A stretch of 64,000 bases of DNA from Peptococcaceae bacterium (GTDB taxonomy: Bacteria; Bacillota; Peptococcia; Peptococcales; Peptococcaceae): positions 43,536 through 107,535 of the forward strand of contig JAFQEO010000039.1 of NCBI GenBank assembly GCA_017399005.1. Reading direction: 5' to 3'. The notes under the pieces were generated by a model. It did no database searches. It was not told where the DNA came from and saw nothing but the letters and a program-made list of their open reading frames with translations. Positions 8,275 through 18,758 of this stretch are shown in pieces. Position 1 is the first letter of the stretch; each line of letters starts with the position of its first letter. Made by a program: the position numbers and the translations under genes.

Positions 8275-8655
8275 TTAATTGCTATTGTTTTCAACTTCTT
8301 TCAAAACTCCAAAATATTTTTTTGATTTTTCCGTAAGCATGAGAAAAATACATATTATGTTGCAGGTAATCGCAAAATAAACAATCGACACATAATATCC
8401 CGTTTTTTTACCTTGCGAAAGCCATCGCATCATTGCACACTGTAAAATAAATACTGCAATACCTGGGGCAAAGTCAAAACATAAATAGTAAATTAATTTT
8501 TCCAGCGAATACGCTGTTGACATACTATCTAGCATTGCACCAACCATGATAATCAGCCCAATTACCATAAAGCAGTTTATCAGAAACAAATAAACAATGA
8601 TTGCCACGATTGTGCCAGGGCAATCCTCGTTCGCAATTTTTTCTTTTATTGTCAT
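8275..8655 (-). CDS. Small membrane protein, unknown
   Basis: 126 residues with three hydrophobic segments (about 15-40, 55-75, 86-108) and a charged tail ending in VENNSN. No family recognised. It sits between the second beta-helix lipoprotein gene and the sigma factor, on the same strand, with no clear tight coupling to either. Confidence 0.55.
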   Translation of the reverse strand: MTIKEKIANEDCPGTIVAIIVYLFLINCFMVIGLIIMVGAMLDSMSTAYSLEKLIYYLCFDFAPGIAVFILQCAMMRWLSQGKKTGYYVSIVYFAITCNIICIFLMLTEKSKKYFGVLKEVENNSN

Positions 8656-8728
8656 ATAAGTCTCGCCCCCGATTACGATTTGTGTTACATCACCTGCTGT
8701 CTCTTTCAGCTTCTATTTTTATATGGTT

Positions 8729-9946
8729 CTAGTTACTATCTGTAATTTTAACATGACTGCCCTGTAACGCTGTCATCATATATTCCTGACCTTCTTTATA
8801 ACCCTGTAATTCATCACGCTGCCGAATTTCAGAATTTTCTGTAATATTTTCTGTTATCCATTCACCGGCATTGATTTTCATCTTATCACCAATTACAATT
8901 CCTGAATCATATATGTTTTGATTTTGTTCCTTTTCAAAAAAAACTTCAATTATACTATATTCCAGATTGCGACTGACAATTTCCAGATTGCCGCCCTCAA
9001 TGATAATACGCTTATCCGTTTCACTTCGGTCTTCCTGACTTATTGTATTAAAAAGTCCTGCTCTGTCCGAATAAATCGTAACATTGCCGCCATACTGTTC
9101 GTAATGCCCATCTGTCTGTAGATTTATACCGACACCATCTACTTTAACCACACCATCATTTACAATGAAACCGCCGTTAGCACGAATACCGGTTGCATAC
9201 ACTTCCCCGCCATTGATAATCCAGTCATCATATATACTAATCATATCTGATGCAATTCCTAAATCAGCTGATGTTTCCGGTTTTCCAGCCTGTCGGATAT
9301 TCACCTTGCCACTGTTAATTTCTATGTCTCCATCCATTACCTGAAACGGTTCGATAAAATTCTCGACTTCGACGCTCCCGTCATGCACAACAATTCCGTT
9401 TTCTGCACGAATCATTGTATTCTTTGCTGTTATGTCTCCACCATATTGTATATACTGTTCCTTTGTTTCAAACAGGCTACTAATCCGTTCCGTCTCATTC
9501 TGCATGGAAATGGTTCCTCCATGCATTTCTATATCTGATGTAGATACCAGCCCTACCCGCAGATTTTCTCCAGTAATATCCAATCTTCCGGTTCCATCGA
9601 TATAAGTGGTTCCCATGCCAGAAAAAGCTGTAATGATGGTATCTTCTTTCGCCCGAATATGGATTCTGTTTTTAGAACCTTCTGCCAGAACAATCTGCGC
9701 CAGGTTCGGCAGCTGAAATGCTGTCCCACCTTCCACTTTACGCGCATCCCATACCAAATCCAAACCATCTAGTATCAGATTCTTTTCTTCTGCATTCCAG
9801 TACCAGCCATCACCCTGCTGGTCTTCTATAACATCCTGTAAATTAATCGGTTCCCAATTCTCCTGCGACGGTGTATCATTTACGGAACAACCGGCCAGAA
9901 TAATGAACAGAACCAAACTACACAGTATCCAGATTTTCTTTGGCAT
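8729..9946 (-). CDS. Beta-helix lipoprotein, copy 2
   Basis: 405 residues. A lipobox (ILAGC, Cys20) follows a hydrophobic signal, so the protein should be anchored outside the membrane. The body has a WYWNAEEKNLILDGLDLVWD start, then repeated short strands with Gly-Gly turns (MHGGTI, INSGKV, INGGEV, VNDGVV, EGGNL), the look of a right-handed parallel beta-helix. Such domains often bind or act on carbohydrate, but no catalytic site is recognisable. It is a paralogue of the next upstream gene (9977-11221), 30 bases away. Confidence 0.75.
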   Translation of the reverse strand: MPKKIWILCSLVLFIILAGCSVNDTPSQENWEPINLQDVIEDQQGDGWYWNAEEKNLILDGLDLVWDARKVEGGTAFQLPNLAQIVLAEGSKNRIHIRAKEDTIITAFSGMGTTYIDGTGRLDITGENLRVGLVSTSDIEMHGGTISMQNETERISSLFETKEQYIQYGGDITAKNTMIRAENGIVVHDGSVEVENFIEPFQVMDGDIEINSGKVNIRQAGKPETSADLGIASDMISIYDDWIINGGEVYATGIRANGGFIVNDGVVKVDGVGINLQTDGHYEQYGGNVTIYSDRAGLFNTISQEDRSETDKRIIIEGGNLEIVSRNLEYSIIEVFFEKEQNQNIYDSGIVIGDKMKINAGEWITENITENSEIRQRDELQGYKEGQEYMMTALQGSHVKITDSN

Positions 9947-9976
9947 AGACTATCACCTCTTTTTCAAAGAACTTCG

Positions 9977-11221
9977 TTATTGACTGGTTATCGAAACCTG
10001 TTTGCTTTGCAGTGCTGTCAGCAAATATTCTCTTTCTTCTGAAAAATCCTGCAAGTCATCCCTCAATCGAATTTCTGAATCTTTTGTAATATCCTCTGTT
10101 ATCCATTCGCCATCATTGATTTTCATATTATCACCAATTATAATCCCTGTGCCAAGAACATTCTGCCCCCGTTTCTTTTCTAGAATCAACTCAATCGCAT
10201 TATACCGTTCGTCGGTGCAAGTAATGTCCAGTTCTCCGCTATTCAGGACAACTCTATTTTCCGCTACATTGTCTTCAGCAGAATATACCCAGTTTCCAAT
10301 ACCGGCATAATCAGAGGTAATGCTAACGTTACCGCCATTCTGGATAAACGCACCCCTAATGCCTACATTCAAACCAGCATCAGAAACCGTCACATTGCCG
10401 CCATTCACCTCAAAAATCCCATTGGTGTATATCCCTGTTGTAAATAAATTACCATCATTAATCGTCCATTTATCATCACTTGTATGAATTGCCATTTGCT
10501 TCTCTGTATAATCTGCCCAGTCCGCTTCGTACCCCGGCAACCATTTTAATGCAACATTACCGCCATTCAGGATAATTTCATTTTTGAATTCCGACCTCAT
10601 GCAATCACCGTAGCTTGCCAAAGAAATATCTCCACCATTGATAACAATTGCTTCCCGTGCTTCAATAACGCCTATCTCACTTTCAATAGTTCCACCATTT
10701 ATTATCAGTTCGTTCCCTGCAGCTATGGCCCAGTTTTTATCATCCTGAATAGAAATATTCCCACTATTTATTGCAACCGTTCCAGAATTTGAATCAATTC
10801 CATATCTTGATTCACCTTTGAGTATTAACTGGCCATCTCCTTCAAAAGTAATGTTACCATTAGGCTCTTCACAAACAATCGCACTGATATTCCCACCAGA
10901 AGTCATAACTCCTATAATATTTACACTGCCATCCGATAGTTTTATTACACTATCCGGAGGTACTGTAATCGCACTGCCTGAAAATGATTCAGTCCCATCC
11001 CAGTACAACTCTAATCCATCTAAAACCAACACTTTTTCTTCCGCATACCATTTCCATCCACACCCCTCTTTATCTACTATAATTTCAACAAAATCTAAAG
11101 GTGCATCTGCATATTTTTGTTTATTCTCACTATTTGCATGCATTTCATTATTACTGCAACTCGTTAATAAAACCAGAAAAAAACATATAATACAAACCAA
11201 TTTGTTTTTTACTTTTTGCAT
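9977..11221 (-). CDS. Beta-helix lipoprotein, copy 1
   Basis: 414 residues from the ATG at 11221, preferred over one nine codons earlier because GAGGAGGAAGG lies just before it. Lipobox LTSC (Cys near residue 22) after a hydrophobic signal. Same plan as its downstream neighbour: WKWYAEEKVLVLDGLELYWD, then strands with NGG turns (INGGTI, INGGDI, LNGGNV, VNGGNV) and a shared C-terminal segment (GTGIIIGDNMKINDGEWITE). Likely surface-exposed beta-helix. Lies downstream of the RHS gene but separated by a hairpin. Confidence 0.75.
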   Translation of the reverse strand: MQKVKNKLVCIICFFLVLLTSCSNNEMHANSENKQKYADAPLDFVEIIVDKEGCGWKWYAEEKVLVLDGLELYWDGTESFSGSAITVPPDSVIKLSDGSVNIIGVMTSGGNISAIVCEEPNGNITFEGDGQLILKGESRYGIDSNSGTVAINSGNISIQDDKNWAIAAGNELIINGGTIESEIGVIEAREAIVINGGDISLASYGDCMRSEFKNEIILNGGNVALKWLPGYEADWADYTEKQMAIHTSDDKWTINDGNLFTTGIYTNGIFEVNGGNVTVSDAGLNVGIRGAFIQNGGNVSITSDYAGIGNWVYSAEDNVAENRVVLNSGELDITCTDERYNAIELILEKKRGQNVLGTGIIIGDNMKINDGEWITEDITKDSEIRLRDDLQDFSEEREYLLTALQSKQVSITSQ

Positions 11222-11249
11222 TAGCCTTCCTCCTCTGGTATTTGTCATA

Positions 11250-11285
11250 AAGGTGAACTGACACTAAATGTCAGTTCACCTTTTT
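11250..11285. terminator. Hairpin after RHS gene
   Basis: Inverted repeat with arms AAGGTGAACTGACA and TGTCAGTTCACCTT just after the RHS stop codon. The T-run is better on the plus strand (CCTTTTTCC) than on the minus strand, so termination of the RHS transcript may be partial, leaving some read-through into the lipoprotein genes. Confidence 0.7.
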
Positions 11286-11290
11286 CCACT

Positions 11291-14200
11291 TTAGATATAC
11301 ATCCCATTTAAATTATTTTGCCAAACTTTTCTAACTTCTTTTTCTACATACTGCAGTCTTCCTTCATATCCTTCTACCAGTTTTGGATTAATTCTAAATA
11401 GTTTCCAAGTATTATTCTTTTCGTCCTTTGCCGCCTGTAAATCTGTATCAAAGTGATACGTAATCCCTTCATATGAATTTTCTGCATAATGTAAGCATCT
11501 AAAACCTTTTTGACTAAAATACTTCTTAGTATTCCCGTTTGTCTGAGCATCTTGGTTTGTCACATACGGATTGTATTCATTAATAAACTCATACATTTTT
11601 TCCATAAAATTATTTACAGAAGATAAACTATCAAATTTGACATCAGCCAAGTCATATCCTAATAAACCAACTAAGCTTTCAACCGTTTCATCATACATTG
11701 GTATTTCAGTCTGTTTGACAATCGTGTATCCAACATTAACTGCAACAAACAGTTTCCCGACATGTTTTAAAACTGTATCTACTTCAGAATCTTTTAGATA
11801 TTTATCAACAGCATCTAAACGGGCACTTGTAAATTCTGCGGTTGCATTCTTCACCACTTGCTCACCATCAATTCCCATTATAGAATTGCCACCCACAATA
11901 CCTGCATTTTTTAAAGGTTTGTCTAATGCGTATCCTACTATTGCTTCTCCCACTACAGGTATCTTATCCGCAATTAAACCTTCTACTTGACTACTTAACA
12001 TGTCTTTTGGAATAATCCGATATTCTTTTCTATCTCTACGATTATTGTATTCTACCTGAACATAGTACTCTCCTAACGGATCCACATACATCAGCGGATT
12101 GTTGATTACATAGGTATACTGCACCATGGTCTGTGGATTTCGTACATCGCCTTTTACCGGGTCAACGGCTGTGAAGCGTTTATCCCCCAGCTTGTTGGCT
12201 TTGGTGCTGCCGTGTTTGTCAGCGGTATCGTACATACGGGCTTTTGCATAGTACATGCCTAATACAGAATCTCTTTCATGACCGGTATAGGTTTTTACTA
12301 AATCCAGTTCCCGTTCGCCGCATTTCAGTACCGCATTATGGGTAATATTGCCCCATTCATCATAGCTGGTCCAGCTGGTGATTCTCTGGGTTACATCACT
12401 GGTCAGGAATTCACTGCTGCCCATATGATCCATATGATAATACAGCGGTAAATCGCCTTCTGCAGTAGTTACGCTGGCAGAACCGTTTGGAACGGTGTAC
12501 GCTGTTACGCCCAGTTTGTCCACGCCATATACATAGCGATAGGTTAAACCTTCGTCATACAGTTCGTATTCCATCAGATTTTCCTGGCCATAAGAATTAT
12601 AGTCAAGAACAAAGTCTTTCACAACATGACTTGTTTTATTTAATTCAGGACTTGCCGCAACTTCTTCTGCTGCCTTTTTGCTCTTAACTTTCGCTTTTCC
12701 AGTAGCTTCTTCCAGTACAATTTCACTATCAGAACCATCCTGTGCTGTCACTTCTGTTAATGCGGAAACTGCAACATCATGATAACCATATGCATTTTTC
12801 TTAATCAGCCATTCATTGGTTGCCAGCATCCCCAAACCGTTGAAATGATAGATACTCTGCTCACCCAGATCATTTGTACCTTTTACCATGCGGTTTGTTT
12901 CATCATATTCATACGCACCCATTACAATTTCTTTACTATTTTTATAGTAAATTTTCTGTAATGTGTTCCCACGGCTATCGTAGGTGTAATCGGTATGAGT
13001 TTTCCAGTTGTCATCGGTTTTAGTGGTAATCTGGTTCAGATTATTGAGCTTGTAGTCGATGATAACATTGTTGTCATTCCATTCATAGGTCAGGTTGCCT
13101 AAGCTGTCATACTGGTAGTTGCGCAGATACTGCCCATGGGTTTCATGTGCCTGCACCAGACGGTTCAGGGCATCGTACTGGTATGTCCAGTCTTCTTTTG
13201 CCTGCCCCTGACCATTGCCTCGCTTATACTCGCTGAGCATATTGCCGTAGGCATCGTAGGAATAGGTATGTTTAATGGTTTTCAGGTCTTTTTCACTCGG
13301 GTCAATATCCCAGATGCTTACCACACGGCCCATGCTGTCGTATTCATTTTCCACTGCCCAGCCGTTTGGATAGGTCTGTTTTACCACACGGCGCATCCCA
13401 TCGTAGTCATAGCTTGTTACATTGCCGTTATTGCTTTCCGTAACGGTCTTCATATTCTGCACCAGGTCATAGGTGTAGCTTACCACGGTGTCATCCGGAT
13501 ATTTCACTGTAGACTGGTTCCCAACCGGGTCGTAGGTATATTCTACTGTTCTGCCTTTATGGTCGGTCACTTTTTCCAGCTGGTTTAACAAGTCTAATTC
13601 ATAGGTGGTTGTCCCCAGCCAGTCATCCATTTTCACCAGTTCGCCGACTTTGTTGTACGCATAGTTTACTTCTTTAGAACCATTATAATTGATGTTGGTT
13701 ACCAAATCAAGCGCACTGTACGCATAACGGGTTACCAGACCGTCTTTATCTGTTTTTTCAATCAGATTGCCGTTGCCATCATATTTGTAGGATTCCTGAT
13801 TGTTCGCTGCATCAATCACAGTAGTTACCAGACCACGGCCATCATAGCTGTACAGCGTAATCTGATGCTCGTCCACACCATCCTGCTTGTCGATACGATG
13901 TAAATCGGTTTTCACCAGATTGCCCACTTTATCGTAAGTGAAGGATGCTACGGTACCTAATGCATCGATGGTCTGAACAATATTGCCGTTGCCATCGATT
14001 ACATACTGGGTACGGTTGCCGTTTTTATCGGTTACTGCTGTCATCTGCCCCAGTTTGTCGTATTCATAGGTTTCTACGGTGCCATCCGGGCTGGTGGTTT
14101 TGATTAACCGATCCAGTGCATCGTATTCATAGCTGGTCACACCGTCCGGTGTGGTCATGCTGGTGGTATTGCCGTTGCCATCGTAGGTATAGCTGGTTTC

Positions 14201-17200
14201 ATAGCCTTCGGCATCGATGATTTTTGTCACTTCACCACGGTCGTTATACTCGTAAGCGGTTACGCCGCCGCGGGCATCAGTCATGGTTACCACACGGTGC
14301 ATATCATCGTAGGCAAAGGTGGTGGTATAGCCTTCCGCATTGGTCATGCTCAGCAGTTGTCCGTCTTTGTCGTAGGTATAGCTTGTTACAGCGCCTTCTT
14401 CATCCACGGCTTTTACCAGTCTGCCGTCGGCATCATACTCTACATACGCCTGATTGCCCTCTGCATTAATTCGTACAATAGCTCTGTTCAGAGCATCATA
14501 CTGATACTTTGTTTTGTTGCCGTTGCCGTCGATTTCTGCTACGGTATTGCCCTGTGCGTCATATTCAAAACTAAAGGTATAACCTTCGGCATCCACATAG
14601 CTTGTCAGACGATTCAGGGAATCATAGTTGTAAACGGTTGTATACCCTTCCGCATCGGTAATTTTTGTGATGTTGCCCACTTTGTCATATTCCAGCGCTG
14701 TCACGCCGCCTAACGGGTCGGTTACACTTACTAAACGGCCATTGCCATCATATTTGTAAGTGGTGGTATAGCCTTCCTCATTGGTGGTACTGGTCAGGTT
14801 GCCTCTGCCGTCATAGGTATTGCTTTCCACACCTTCCATAGCATCGGTGGTTTTTACCAGATTGCCGACTGCATCGTAGTCATAACTGGTTACAAATCCT
14901 CTGGCATTGGTTACACTCACCAGTTTCCCTTCCGCATCATACACATAGCAGATAGTATAGCTTTCTTCATCAGTAATGCTTAATACCTGACCATTGGCAT
15001 CATAGGTGTAGCCTACGGTTGTGCCATCGGCATTGGTCATGGTAATCACACGGCCTAATTTGTCATAGGTATACTGTGTGGTATGGCCTTCCGGATCGGT
15101 TACCGCGATAATCTGCCCCAGAGCATCATACTGGTAACTGGTTGCATTGCCTAATGGTGTGGTTTCTTTCACCAGCTGCCCGTTGGCATCGTATTCATAG
15201 TTTGTTACATTGCCTAATGCATCGGTTTCTTTTACCAGCTGGTTGTTGGCATCATACGCATACCGGGTGGTATTGCCGTTTTTATCGGTGGCAGCCACAA
15301 TATTGTTATTGGCATCATATGCATACTGCAGTTTCCCGCCCTGTGCGTCGGTGATAGCGGTCAGGTTGCCAGCTGCATCATAGCTGTAGTTTGTACGATT
15401 GCCGTTGGCATCGGTTTCACTTGCCACCTGCTCCATGTTGTCATAACCGGTTCTGGTTACACCGCCCAATGGGTCGGTTACCGAAATCAGATTGCCTTCG
15501 CTGTCATAGCCATATCTCCAGGTATAGCCATCTTCATCAGTATAGCTGATCATGCGGCCATAGCTGTCGTAGGTGTAGCTGGAGGAATACCCAAGAGCAT
15601 TCACTTCGCCCACCAGGTTGCCCGCTTTGTCGTAGCTGTAACTGGTGGTATGGTTCATTGGAGAAGTTTCCGATGTCAGGTTGTTCTGAGTGTCATAGGT
15701 ATAGCTTGTGACATTGCCCATCCAGTCGCTTTCACTCAGGTTAAACCCGTTACCGTCAACCGTGTAGTTCAGCTCATTGCCGTCGGCATCGGTTACTTTT
15801 AACAGTTTGCCTGCAATACTGTATTCGTAGCGGGTTTCGTGGCCCAGTGCATCGGTCATGCTAACCATACGGCCCTGATTATCATAGGTATAGTTTGTGG
15901 TATGACCTAACGGGTCGGTCGCGCTCCGCATATTGCCAGCCGAATCATAGGTGTAAGTTGTGGTATTTCCTAATGCATCGGTTGCGGCAACACACAGATT
16001 CATGGTATTATATTCGTAACGGGTGGTATTCCCGTTGCCGTCTGTCGCAGCAATGACATTGCCGCGGGAGTCTCTGTCATAACTGGTGGTATGTCCATTG
16101 CGATCCGTCATAGCAATCAGCTGATTATTTGCGTCATAATCGAAAAACTCGGTTGCACCGTTCGGATAGGTAATGCTGGTAACATTACCATTCTCATCAT
16201 GTCCATACTGCCAGGTATGACCCAGACGGTTGGTATAGCTTGTACGCTCGTTCTTTTCGTTATAGGTAAAGTATTCTGTGCCGTCATTGGTGGTATCCGA
16301 GATAATGCGATAGAATACATCGTACTCAATGCTCTGGAAGTAGCCATTTTCACCGGTACAGGTATTCACTCTCGACTCCCCGTCATAGGTAAAGTAGAAA
16401 TTGCCTTCACCCTCTACATACTGTTCCACCACTCTGTCCTTGTCATCATATTCGTTGGACAGATACACATCCCCGTTAAAGTTCTGAATGGTCAGTAAAT
16501 GATGGCTGTCATCATAGGTATACTGTAAGTCATCCCCATCCGGGTTTACTGCACTGGCTAAATCGTCGCCATCATACTGGAAGGTTACGCTTCTGCCGGT
16601 TCCATCAGTTACACTGCTCACATAATCACCGGAATAGGAGAATGTCAAGGTGCCGGTATCGGTGGTAACGCTGCTCAGTTTGTCACCACTATAGCTAAAA
16701 CTTGTTACATCACCATTCAGCTTTGTAATGCTTACAATATTGCCATCGGCATTAAAGTCATATACAGTGCCGTCTTTATGGGTCAGTACATAGCCGCTGC
16801 CGCCTTTTTCAAAGGTAAAGGCAGAACCAGGTTTCGAACGATACGAACCATCATAATCCATCTCGAAATACATGTTCTGACTGCCAGGGAATACAACTTC
16901 CGCATACAGACTTTCCATGTTAACCTGATAGGTATAGTTATCGCTCCAGCCATAGCCTAACCGGTAGGCATCTTCAATGGCGGTAGAGTTATAATATCTG
17001 GTGTATGGCAAATCCTCATCTCCATACATGGCAATATCGGTATATTCCCAGTTTAAAGCACCGGTCAGTAAGTCTACCGGGTCACCGGTCTTCACCACAT
17101 GCAGTTCACCAAACTCCACTTTGTTGCGCATAACATCATCCATCGGCGCATCCGATACACGAATCGCCAGATAACTTCTATACTGGTTCATGGATGGTGT

Positions 17201-18061
17201 GCTTGGTTCCAGTACAATAATGTAGTTCTGGTTCGGCTCAAGCTTCTGTGGATTTTCGCCGTTTTCATCCACAACAATCCCTTTCCAGGCAATCTGGTTA
17301 TGGATAAAATCAATCGGCCGAATCTCTAATTCATCATCTGCCGCTGCCGCCATCAGCATCAAAGCCTGCTCGGTAGTGATTTCAGCGGTTTCCTCAAAAG
17401 CCAGCTCACTTCCGGTAGTTGCTTCTGTATCTTCCAATGCAAACATGGCTACGGGTTCCGATGCTGAACGGCCGCCTGGAATTTCTTCTTTTGTATAGCC
17501 TTTGATGCGCTTATTTACATAATAGTCTTTTAAATCTTCTCTTTCACCATTTTCAATCGCACTGATAAGAGCATTAAACTTCTTCTCATCGCGAGTCTCT
17601 TCATCAAAATTATAATTCAGACCTGCAAGTTCATAGCCTTCAATATAGCCTACAAATTCACCGCAGAACTGTTCTTCATACGGGAAGCCCAGCTGCACGT
17701 TATCTTTCAGCTTGCCGGATTCATCTGCACAGTACTCATCGTTGGCTTTGTAAACTTTTAAATCGATCGGCTGTGTCATCTGAACTGCGAAGGATAAAAT
17801 CCCGATATCGTTCAGGCTGATATCATTGTAATACCAGTTCATCCCATCGGTCATCATACAGGTTGAAGCGTTATAATACGCTCTCGCTGAGTTGATTTTC
17901 ATATACTTGAATGCATCAATTGATGGGCCATCCCCTTCTGCCATCGGCATAACTGCATACTCATCGGTTGCAGCAAAGGCACTAACCGGCATCAGAGTAC
18001 ATAAAAACATAATCAGCACAAATAAGGCTACGCCTTTCTTTGACTTATGAATTGTATTCAT
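11291..18061 (-). CDS. Giant secreted RHS-repeat protein with variable C-terminal tip
   Basis: 2256 residues. Sec signal peptide (residues 1-30, ending SAFA), a DUF6531-like segment near 330-370 (VVKTGDPVDLLTGALNW), then dozens of YD/RHS repeats of the form YxYDxxGNLxxxTDxxG, and a conserved RHS core ending NNPLMYVDPLG (to about residue 1997). The last 259 residues (nt 11291-12067) are unrelated to the repeats and more AT-rich, the usual position of a polymorphic toxin tip. The shell encloses and delivers the tip in contact-dependent competition (WapA-like). The tip family was not recognised, and no adjacent immunity gene is obvious. AAGGAGG precedes the start. Confidence 0.93.
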   Translation of the reverse strand: MNTIHKSKKGVALFVLIMFLCTLMPVSAFAATDEYAVMPMAEGDGPSIDAFKYMKINSARAYYNASTCMMTDGMNWYYNDISLNDIGILSFAVQMTQPIDLKVYKANDEYCADESGKLKDNVQLGFPYEEQFCGEFVGYIEGYELAGLNYNFDEETRDEKKFNALISAIENGEREDLKDYYVNKRIKGYTKEEIPGGRSASEPVAMFALEDTEATTGSELAFEETAEITTEQALMLMAAAADDELEIRPIDFIHNQIAWKGIVVDENGENPQKLEPNQNYIIVLEPSTPSMNQYRSYLAIRVSDAPMDDVMRNKVEFGELHVVKTGDPVDLLTGALNWEYTDIAMYGDEDLPYTRYYNSTAIEDAYRLGYGWSDNYTYQVNMESLYAEVVFPGSQNMYFEMDYDGSYRSKPGSAFTFEKGGSGYVLTHKDGTVYDFNADGNIVSITKLNGDVTSFSYSGDKLSSVTTDTGTLTFSYSGDYVSSVTDGTGRSVTFQYDGDDLASAVNPDGDDLQYTYDDSHHLLTIQNFNGDVYLSNEYDDKDRVVEQYVEGEGNFYFTYDGESRVNTCTGENGYFQSIEYDVFYRIISDTTNDGTEYFTYNEKNERTSYTNRLGHTWQYGHDENGNVTSITYPNGATEFFDYDANNQLIAMTDRNGHTTSYDRDSRGNVIAATDGNGNTTRYEYNTMNLCVAATDALGNTTTYTYDSAGNMRSATDPLGHTTNYTYDNQGRMVSMTDALGHETRYEYSIAGKLLKVTDADGNELNYTVDGNGFNLSESDWMGNVTSYTYDTQNNLTSETSPMNHTTSYSYDKAGNLVGEVNALGYSSSYTYDSYGRMISYTDEDGYTWRYGYDSEGNLISVTDPLGGVTRTGYDNMEQVASETDANGNRTNYSYDAAGNLTAITDAQGGKLQYAYDANNNIVAATDKNGNTTRYAYDANNQLVKETDALGNVTNYEYDANGQLVKETTPLGNATSYQYDALGQIIAVTDPEGHTTQYTYDKLGRVITMTNADGTTVGYTYDANGQVLSITDEESYTICYVYDAEGKLVSVTNARGFVTSYDYDAVGNLVKTTDAMEGVESNTYDGRGNLTSTTNEEGYTTTYKYDGNGRLVSVTDPLGGVTALEYDKVGNITKITDAEGYTTVYNYDSLNRLTSYVDAEGYTFSFEYDAQGNTVAEIDGNGNKTKYQYDALNRAIVRINAEGNQAYVEYDADGRLVKAVDEEGAVTSYTYDKDGQLLSMTNAEGYTTTFAYDDMHRVVTMTDARGGVTAYEYNDRGEVTKIIDAEGYETSYTYDGNGNTTSMTTPDGVTSYEYDALDRLIKTTSPDGTVETYEYDKLGQMTAVTDKNGNRTQYVIDGNGNIVQTIDALGTVASFTYDKVGNLVKTDLHRIDKQDGVDEHQITLYSYDGRGLVTTVIDAANNQESYKYDGNGNLIEKTDKDGLVTRYAYSALDLVTNINYNGSKEVNYAYNKVGELVKMDDWLGTTTYELDLLNQLEKVTDHKGRTVEYTYDPVGNQSTVKYPDDTVVSYTYDLVQNMKTVTESNNGNVTSYDYDGMRRVVKQTYPNGWAVENEYDSMGRVVSIWDIDPSEKDLKTIKHTYSYDAYGNMLSEYKRGNGQGQAKEDWTYQYDALNRLVQAHETHGQYLRNYQYDSLGNLTYEWNDNNVIIDYKLNNLNQITTKTDDNWKTHTDYTYDSRGNTLQKIYYKNSKEIVMGAYEYDETNRMVKGTNDLGEQSIYHFNGLGMLATNEWLIKKNAYGYHDVAVSALTEVTAQDGSDSEIVLEEATGKAKVKSKKAAEEVAASPELNKTSHVVKDFVLDYNSYGQENLMEYELYDEGLTYRYVYGVDKLGVTAYTVPNGSASVTTAEGDLPLYYHMDHMGSSEFLTSDVTQRITSWTSYDEWGNITHNAVLKCGERELDLVKTYTGHERDSVLGMYYAKARMYDTADKHGSTKANKLGDKRFTAVDPVKGDVRNPQTMVQYTYVINNPLMYVDPLGEYYVQVEYNNRRDRKEYRIIPKDMLSSQVEGLIADKIPVVGEAIVGYALDKPLKNAGIVGGNSIMGIDGEQVVKNATAEFTSARLDAVDKYLKDSEVDTVLKHVGKLFVAVNVGYTIVKQTEIPMYDETVESLVGLLGYDLADVKFDSLSSVNNFMEKMYEFINEYNPYVTNQDAQTNGNTKKYFSQKGFRCLHYAENSYEGITYHFDTDLQAAKDEKNNTWKLFRINPKLVEGYEGRLQYVEKEVRKVWQNNLNGMYI

Positions 18062-18176
18062 ACAAAAGACCTCCTTGTTATTTTATTTTTTACAGTGACA
18101 ATCACGATCCCCCTCTCACTTTTCAGATAAATAAAAATTGGATATTCTTTGTCTTGCTGTCATTTCAGAAAAAATA

Positions 18177-18230
18177 AAAAAACATGTCATATCCAATCTT
18201 TTTCAAATTGAATATAACATGTTTTTTTCA
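18177..18230. terminator. Terminator after HTH gene
   Basis: Inverted repeat with AACATGT at both ends and A- and T-runs outside the arms, lying between the convergently placed HTH stop (18275) and the leader of the RHS gene. On the minus strand it terminates the HTH transcript. Confidence 0.7.
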
Positions 18231-18274
18231 GAAAATCTTATTTTCAGTACAGATTATTTCTATATGGTATCGAT

Positions 18275-18592
18275 TTATTTCCTTCGATTGTTAAACCGCT
18301 CAATTAATCCAATAACACATTGCATATCCTCGTTGTCCAGCTCTAGCAGCATTTTTGCAGCCTGCCACGCCTGTAATGACTTTTCATCCTCACAAAAGAA
18401 CTCACTCAGAGTCAACCCAAAATATTCTGCAATTTCACCTAATACTTCATATGACGGTAAGAAATATCCGTTTGAAAGATTTCGAATATAGTTCTCACCT
18501 TTGCCCAAATCCAGCGACATCTTTCTCTCAGAGACATCCTTTTGCAAACGTAGCTCGGTTATTCTCTTTTTTATAAAATCCGCAACATCCAA
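18275..18592 (-). CDS. XRE-family HTH regulator
   Basis: 105 residues from a TTG start at 18592, chosen because AGAGGTG lies 6 bases upstream; an ATG 11 codons earlier has no good site. The HTH covers MSLDLGKGENYIRNLSNGYFLPSYEVLGEIAEYFGL, split by the typical helix spacing. The C-terminal part is helical. It is divergent from the unknown gene at 18759 and upstream of the RHS gene, so it may control either. DNA-binding repressor is the likely role. Confidence 0.85.
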   Translation of the reverse strand: MDVADFIKKRITELRLQKDVSERKMSLDLGKGENYIRNLSNGYFLPSYEVLGEIAEYFGLTLSEFFCEDEKSLQAWQAAKMLLELDNEDMQCVIGLIERFNNRRK

Positions 18593-18696
18593 GAAAAACA
18601 CCTCTGCACAAATATCCATTACCATATACCATAATATGATAACCTATTTTCATAATCCGCATGCGCTTTTATTGGGTGTATTTTCTTTATATATTG

Positions 18697-18725
18697 TTGA
18701 AATATACTTTAATAAAGTGTATTAT
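18697..18725 (+). promoter_or_regulatory. Sigma-A promoter for gene at 18759
   Basis: TTGAAA (18697-18702), 17-base spacer, TATTAT (18720-18725), 33 bases before the ATG. Near-consensus; short leader. Confidence 0.75.
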
Positions 18726-18758
18726 AGCTGTGTAATCACAGATTTAAAGGAGTACTTT

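Noticed and set aside
13136..13588. Open frames on the plus strand inside the RHS gene
   Set aside because: Opposite-strand shadows of a repetitive gene; no ribosome sites and no recognisable families.
12100..17100. Tandem similarity that could suggest CRISPR or satellite repeats
   Set aside because: It is the coding repeat of the RHS protein: periods of about 60-66 bases, variable spacers in frame, no constant palindromic repeat.
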